Of a DNA stretch of 64,000 bases, positions 61,791 through 64,000 are shown one piece after another. Position numbers and translations under genes: made by a program. The notes beneath the pieces are model-generated. The model saw only the letters and a program-made list of their open reading frames with translations, searched no databases and had not been told where the DNA came from. The DNA is from Adiantum capillus-veneris (Eukaryota > Streptophyta > Polypodiopsida > Polypodiales > Pteridaceae), in the NCBI GenBank assembly GCA_014529385.2, contig CM043958.1:86101525-86165524 (forward strand). Direction: 5' to 3'. Each line of letters begins with the position of its first letter. Position 1 is the first letter of the stretch.

Positions 61791-61877
61791 CGAGCGAATT
61801 TATCCGAGCAAGATCAAAACCGAGCAAAGTTACCAAGTGAGTTTCTCCCGTATATATATACATCTTTTCTAAAAAGA

Positions 61878-61884
<7 letters not shown>

Positions 61885-61967
<83 letters not shown>
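61885..61967. repeat. (GA)n microsatellite, 83 bp
   Basis: Perfect GA tract. Confidence 0.97.
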
Positions 61968-61973
<6 letters not shown>

Positions 61974-62389
61974 AAATCCAAACAATAAATGTCAGCACCA
62001 TTGCTTCCCAATCATGATTATACAAATCTAGTCGTCCTTATACATGCCACCATTGCTAGCAAATATATGTTGTTTTGGAAACTTAAACATAGATCAATTG
62101 AACAGCTTAGTTCACAAAGATGGAAGATGTGACTCCTTTCCATTTCGGATCATTGTTTGGAAAAATCTAGCAGATGTCTAGAAGGCCATAATTTGTTTGC
62201 ACCAAATTTCAACCTCTTTTGAGCTTGTGTCTGCTCAAGTCAAGGTGATAAGGAAATTTTGCTAGTTGGATGAGGGAAAGGGTTGCATCGTATTGACATC
62301 CCATTTTTTGCAGATGATAGAGACTTGCCAAACCAAGAGCTACCATGTATGTCCACTAGGAAGAGTGCTAATAAGTGAGAGAGATGCTT

Positions 62390-62392
<3 letters not shown>

Positions 62393-62442
<50 letters not shown>
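62393..62442. repeat. (CT)n microsatellite
   Basis: Perfect CT tract of about 50 bp. The flanking sequence (61990-62640) has no recognisable gene. Confidence 0.96.
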
Positions 62443-62445
<3 letters not shown>

Positions 62446-62699
62446 AAAGAAAAGAGAAACAATATCACTATCACCGACTATTTTCATCATATACAAAACA
62501 TCTTTACAACAAAATGTTGAGCTTGGAGAATCTCCAAGAAAAAGTCTTTTCACTTTCAGGGATCAAAGCTAACTAGGTCTACTTCGATCTTTGACTTATC
62601 TTTCTTCTCTTTCACTTCACCTTGCGCATTCTCCCACTTAATTTTTAGTCCTCATGAAAACCAAGCCAATGTCTGAGCACAACCAAACTACCTTGTAGG

Positions 62700-62843
<144 letters not shown>

Positions 62844-63078
62844 CTCTCTAAAAAAGTCTGCATCTCTTTCAATTTTTAGATTTCAAGTCCGCTAAAATAT
62901 AGTACTAAGAGCCGATTGAAAACTCAAAACAACCAATTGAAGGGAGGGAAAGTAGAATCGGTTTGAAATTTCAAGAAAATAGAGTTTAATTGTAAAAAAT
63001 GCCGTTATTTGAGAAATTTCCTCTATGGATGTTTGTGAAATTGATTTTTTCCGAACACTGTCTGAAGCATGTGAACCG

Positions 63079-63080
<2 letters not shown>

Positions 63081-63128
<48 letters not shown>
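63081..63128. repeat. (CT)n microsatellite
   Basis: Perfect CT tract of about 48 bp. Confidence 0.96.
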
Positions 63129-63130
<2 letters not shown>

Positions 63131-63279
63131 CGTTGAGTGCCACACACTCATTAAAAGTATAACAAGCTGACATTTTTCCAAAAATAATTTGCGGGAAAAA
63201 ACCAGCAACAGTACCACAAATTGAAACTTACTTTAGCAGCGCTACATTCTAGAGAGGCACCTACCTAAGATTAATTAAG

Positions 63280-63487
63280 CTAATTCTTTGGAATCTCAAC
63301 ATTCCCATCGTCAATCTCTTTTGCAAATCCTTGGGATCCTTCCCATCCACAGAGCAACCCACAGAAATGCAGTGTCGAGAATTTCCTTTACTGTGCCAGC
63401 GAGCTCCTTTTCCATTGAACGGGGACGCATCACATGGGCAATCTCGATCACATCATTGAGAGAAATGTTGCCATTGTGCTTGATGTC
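63280..63487 (-). pseudogene. 60S ribosomal protein L12 (uL11) C-terminal fragment
   Basis: The minus strand reads DIKHNGNISLNDVIEIAHVM then RPRSMEKELAGTVKEIL, an almost perfect match to the conserved part of plant RPL12, the protein of the ribosomal stalk base. After this the frame shifts by one base (SVGCSVDGKDPKDLQK in the next frame) and again before IDDGNVEIPKN and a stop at 63280-63282. Upstream, the match begins right after tttaag, compatible with a splice acceptor, but no earlier exon is seen. The two frameshifts indicate a dead fragment unless they are sequencing errors. Confidence 0.82.
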
Positions 63488-63489
63488 CT

Positions 63490-64000
63490 TAAATGTATAA
63501 GGAGAAGGAAGAGGAATCTCCACGTTGGAAACCAGCTAAGAGATCATGGGGCACACTAGCATGGAGCAAAACCGTGTCACCAATGCTAGGACTAAGGGGC
63601 AAGTAGAAGAAGAAGAAAAAGGCAATCGAGTGCTGCAGCGGCTTGCATGGTCAGAATAATATGAGGAATTTTGACAATGCAATTATGAGAGTAGCCATTG
63701 GCTAGCAATCATGAGGAGTACCTGTAGTATAACAATTTCATAAATAAAAATGATGGCATCTCTGTTGTTTCTATCAGTGGGCTTCATCATTGTGGTATTA
63801 ATTATGCATTAAATGGGTAGGAATCTGTCTGTCAGAGCTCGCCCTCTTCGAAATTAGGAAGAAAAATAATTGTTGCACGAAACTCAGAGCGGATTAACAA
63901 GGCCCTTAGCACTAATCATGAGCATCTCCAATTGTCTTCAGAGGATGTGTTCACACCATAGCATAGGCGCCCACCACAGCAGTACTCGATCTTGAGCAAG
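63490..64000. other. no recognisable gene
   Basis: No motif found up to the window edge on either strand. Confidence 0.4.

Overview
This is nuclear DNA from a plant, and it is almost entirely repeats and transposable-element debris. The best guess is a leptosporangiate fern. The evidence is spliced genes with GT..AG introns, Copia and Ty3/gypsy retrotransposons with tRNA-Met-type primer sites, hAT and CACTA transposases, a decayed plant PPR array, plant-like ribosomal L12 and NF-X1 zinc-finger fragments, and very many long (CT)n/(GA)n and (CA)n tracts. The fern assignment is inference from the PPR and repeat style, not proof. No intact housekeeping gene was found.

Region 1 (1-17.8 kb): a broken hAT (DUF659) transposase gene contains a 187-bp tandem duplication. 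Its second copy is split by a 14,518-bp CACTA/EnSpm-type element at 3061-17578. The element has perfect 34-bp terminal inverted repeats beginning CACAAGG, a 3-bp target duplication (aga), and subterminal repeats at both ends. It carries a two-exon Tnp2-type transposase (1257 codons) and a nine-exon partner gene (462 codons, all introns phase 0), both open across every inferred splice. It also holds a piece of a ZNFX1-like gene on the minus strand and a Copia LTR remnant. This is the most complete genetic system in the window.

Region 2 (17.8-35 kb): the content is a decayed Copia element (21.3-23.2 kb), a 54-bp-arm hairpin with a G-run loop (20.3 kb), a LINE ORF1-like coding region without ORF2 (25.6-26.4 kb), two adenylate kinase 6 (AK6) fragments in tandem (27.4-27.9 kb), an endonuclease fragment of a non-LTR element (29.6-30.2 kb), and a long inverted repeat with ~0.72-kb arms (32.0-34.7 kb).

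Region 3 (35-48.9 kb): a Copia LTR and leader are fused to a Ty3/gypsy integrase-chromodomain remnant (35.4-36.2 kb). A spliced, decayed gene resembling a beta-type N4/N6 DNA methyltransferase follows (38.1-39.3 kb, minus). After it come a degenerate DDE-like transposase gene with a small intact ORF downstream (41.0-44.3 kb) and a Ty3/gypsy gag-protease remnant (45.7-47.3 kb, minus).

Region 4 (48.9-64 kb): a nearly full-length, young Copia element (48988-54166, LTRs 223/227 identical) is followed by a decayed tandem PPR array (54.6-57.8 kb). The 3' end of that array is present again in inverted orientation at 61 kb. Between the two arms lie microsatellites, a Copia scrap and ~1.7 kb of a degenerate ~51-bp tandem repeat. 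The window ends with an RPL12 (uL11) fragment and sequence I cannot assign.
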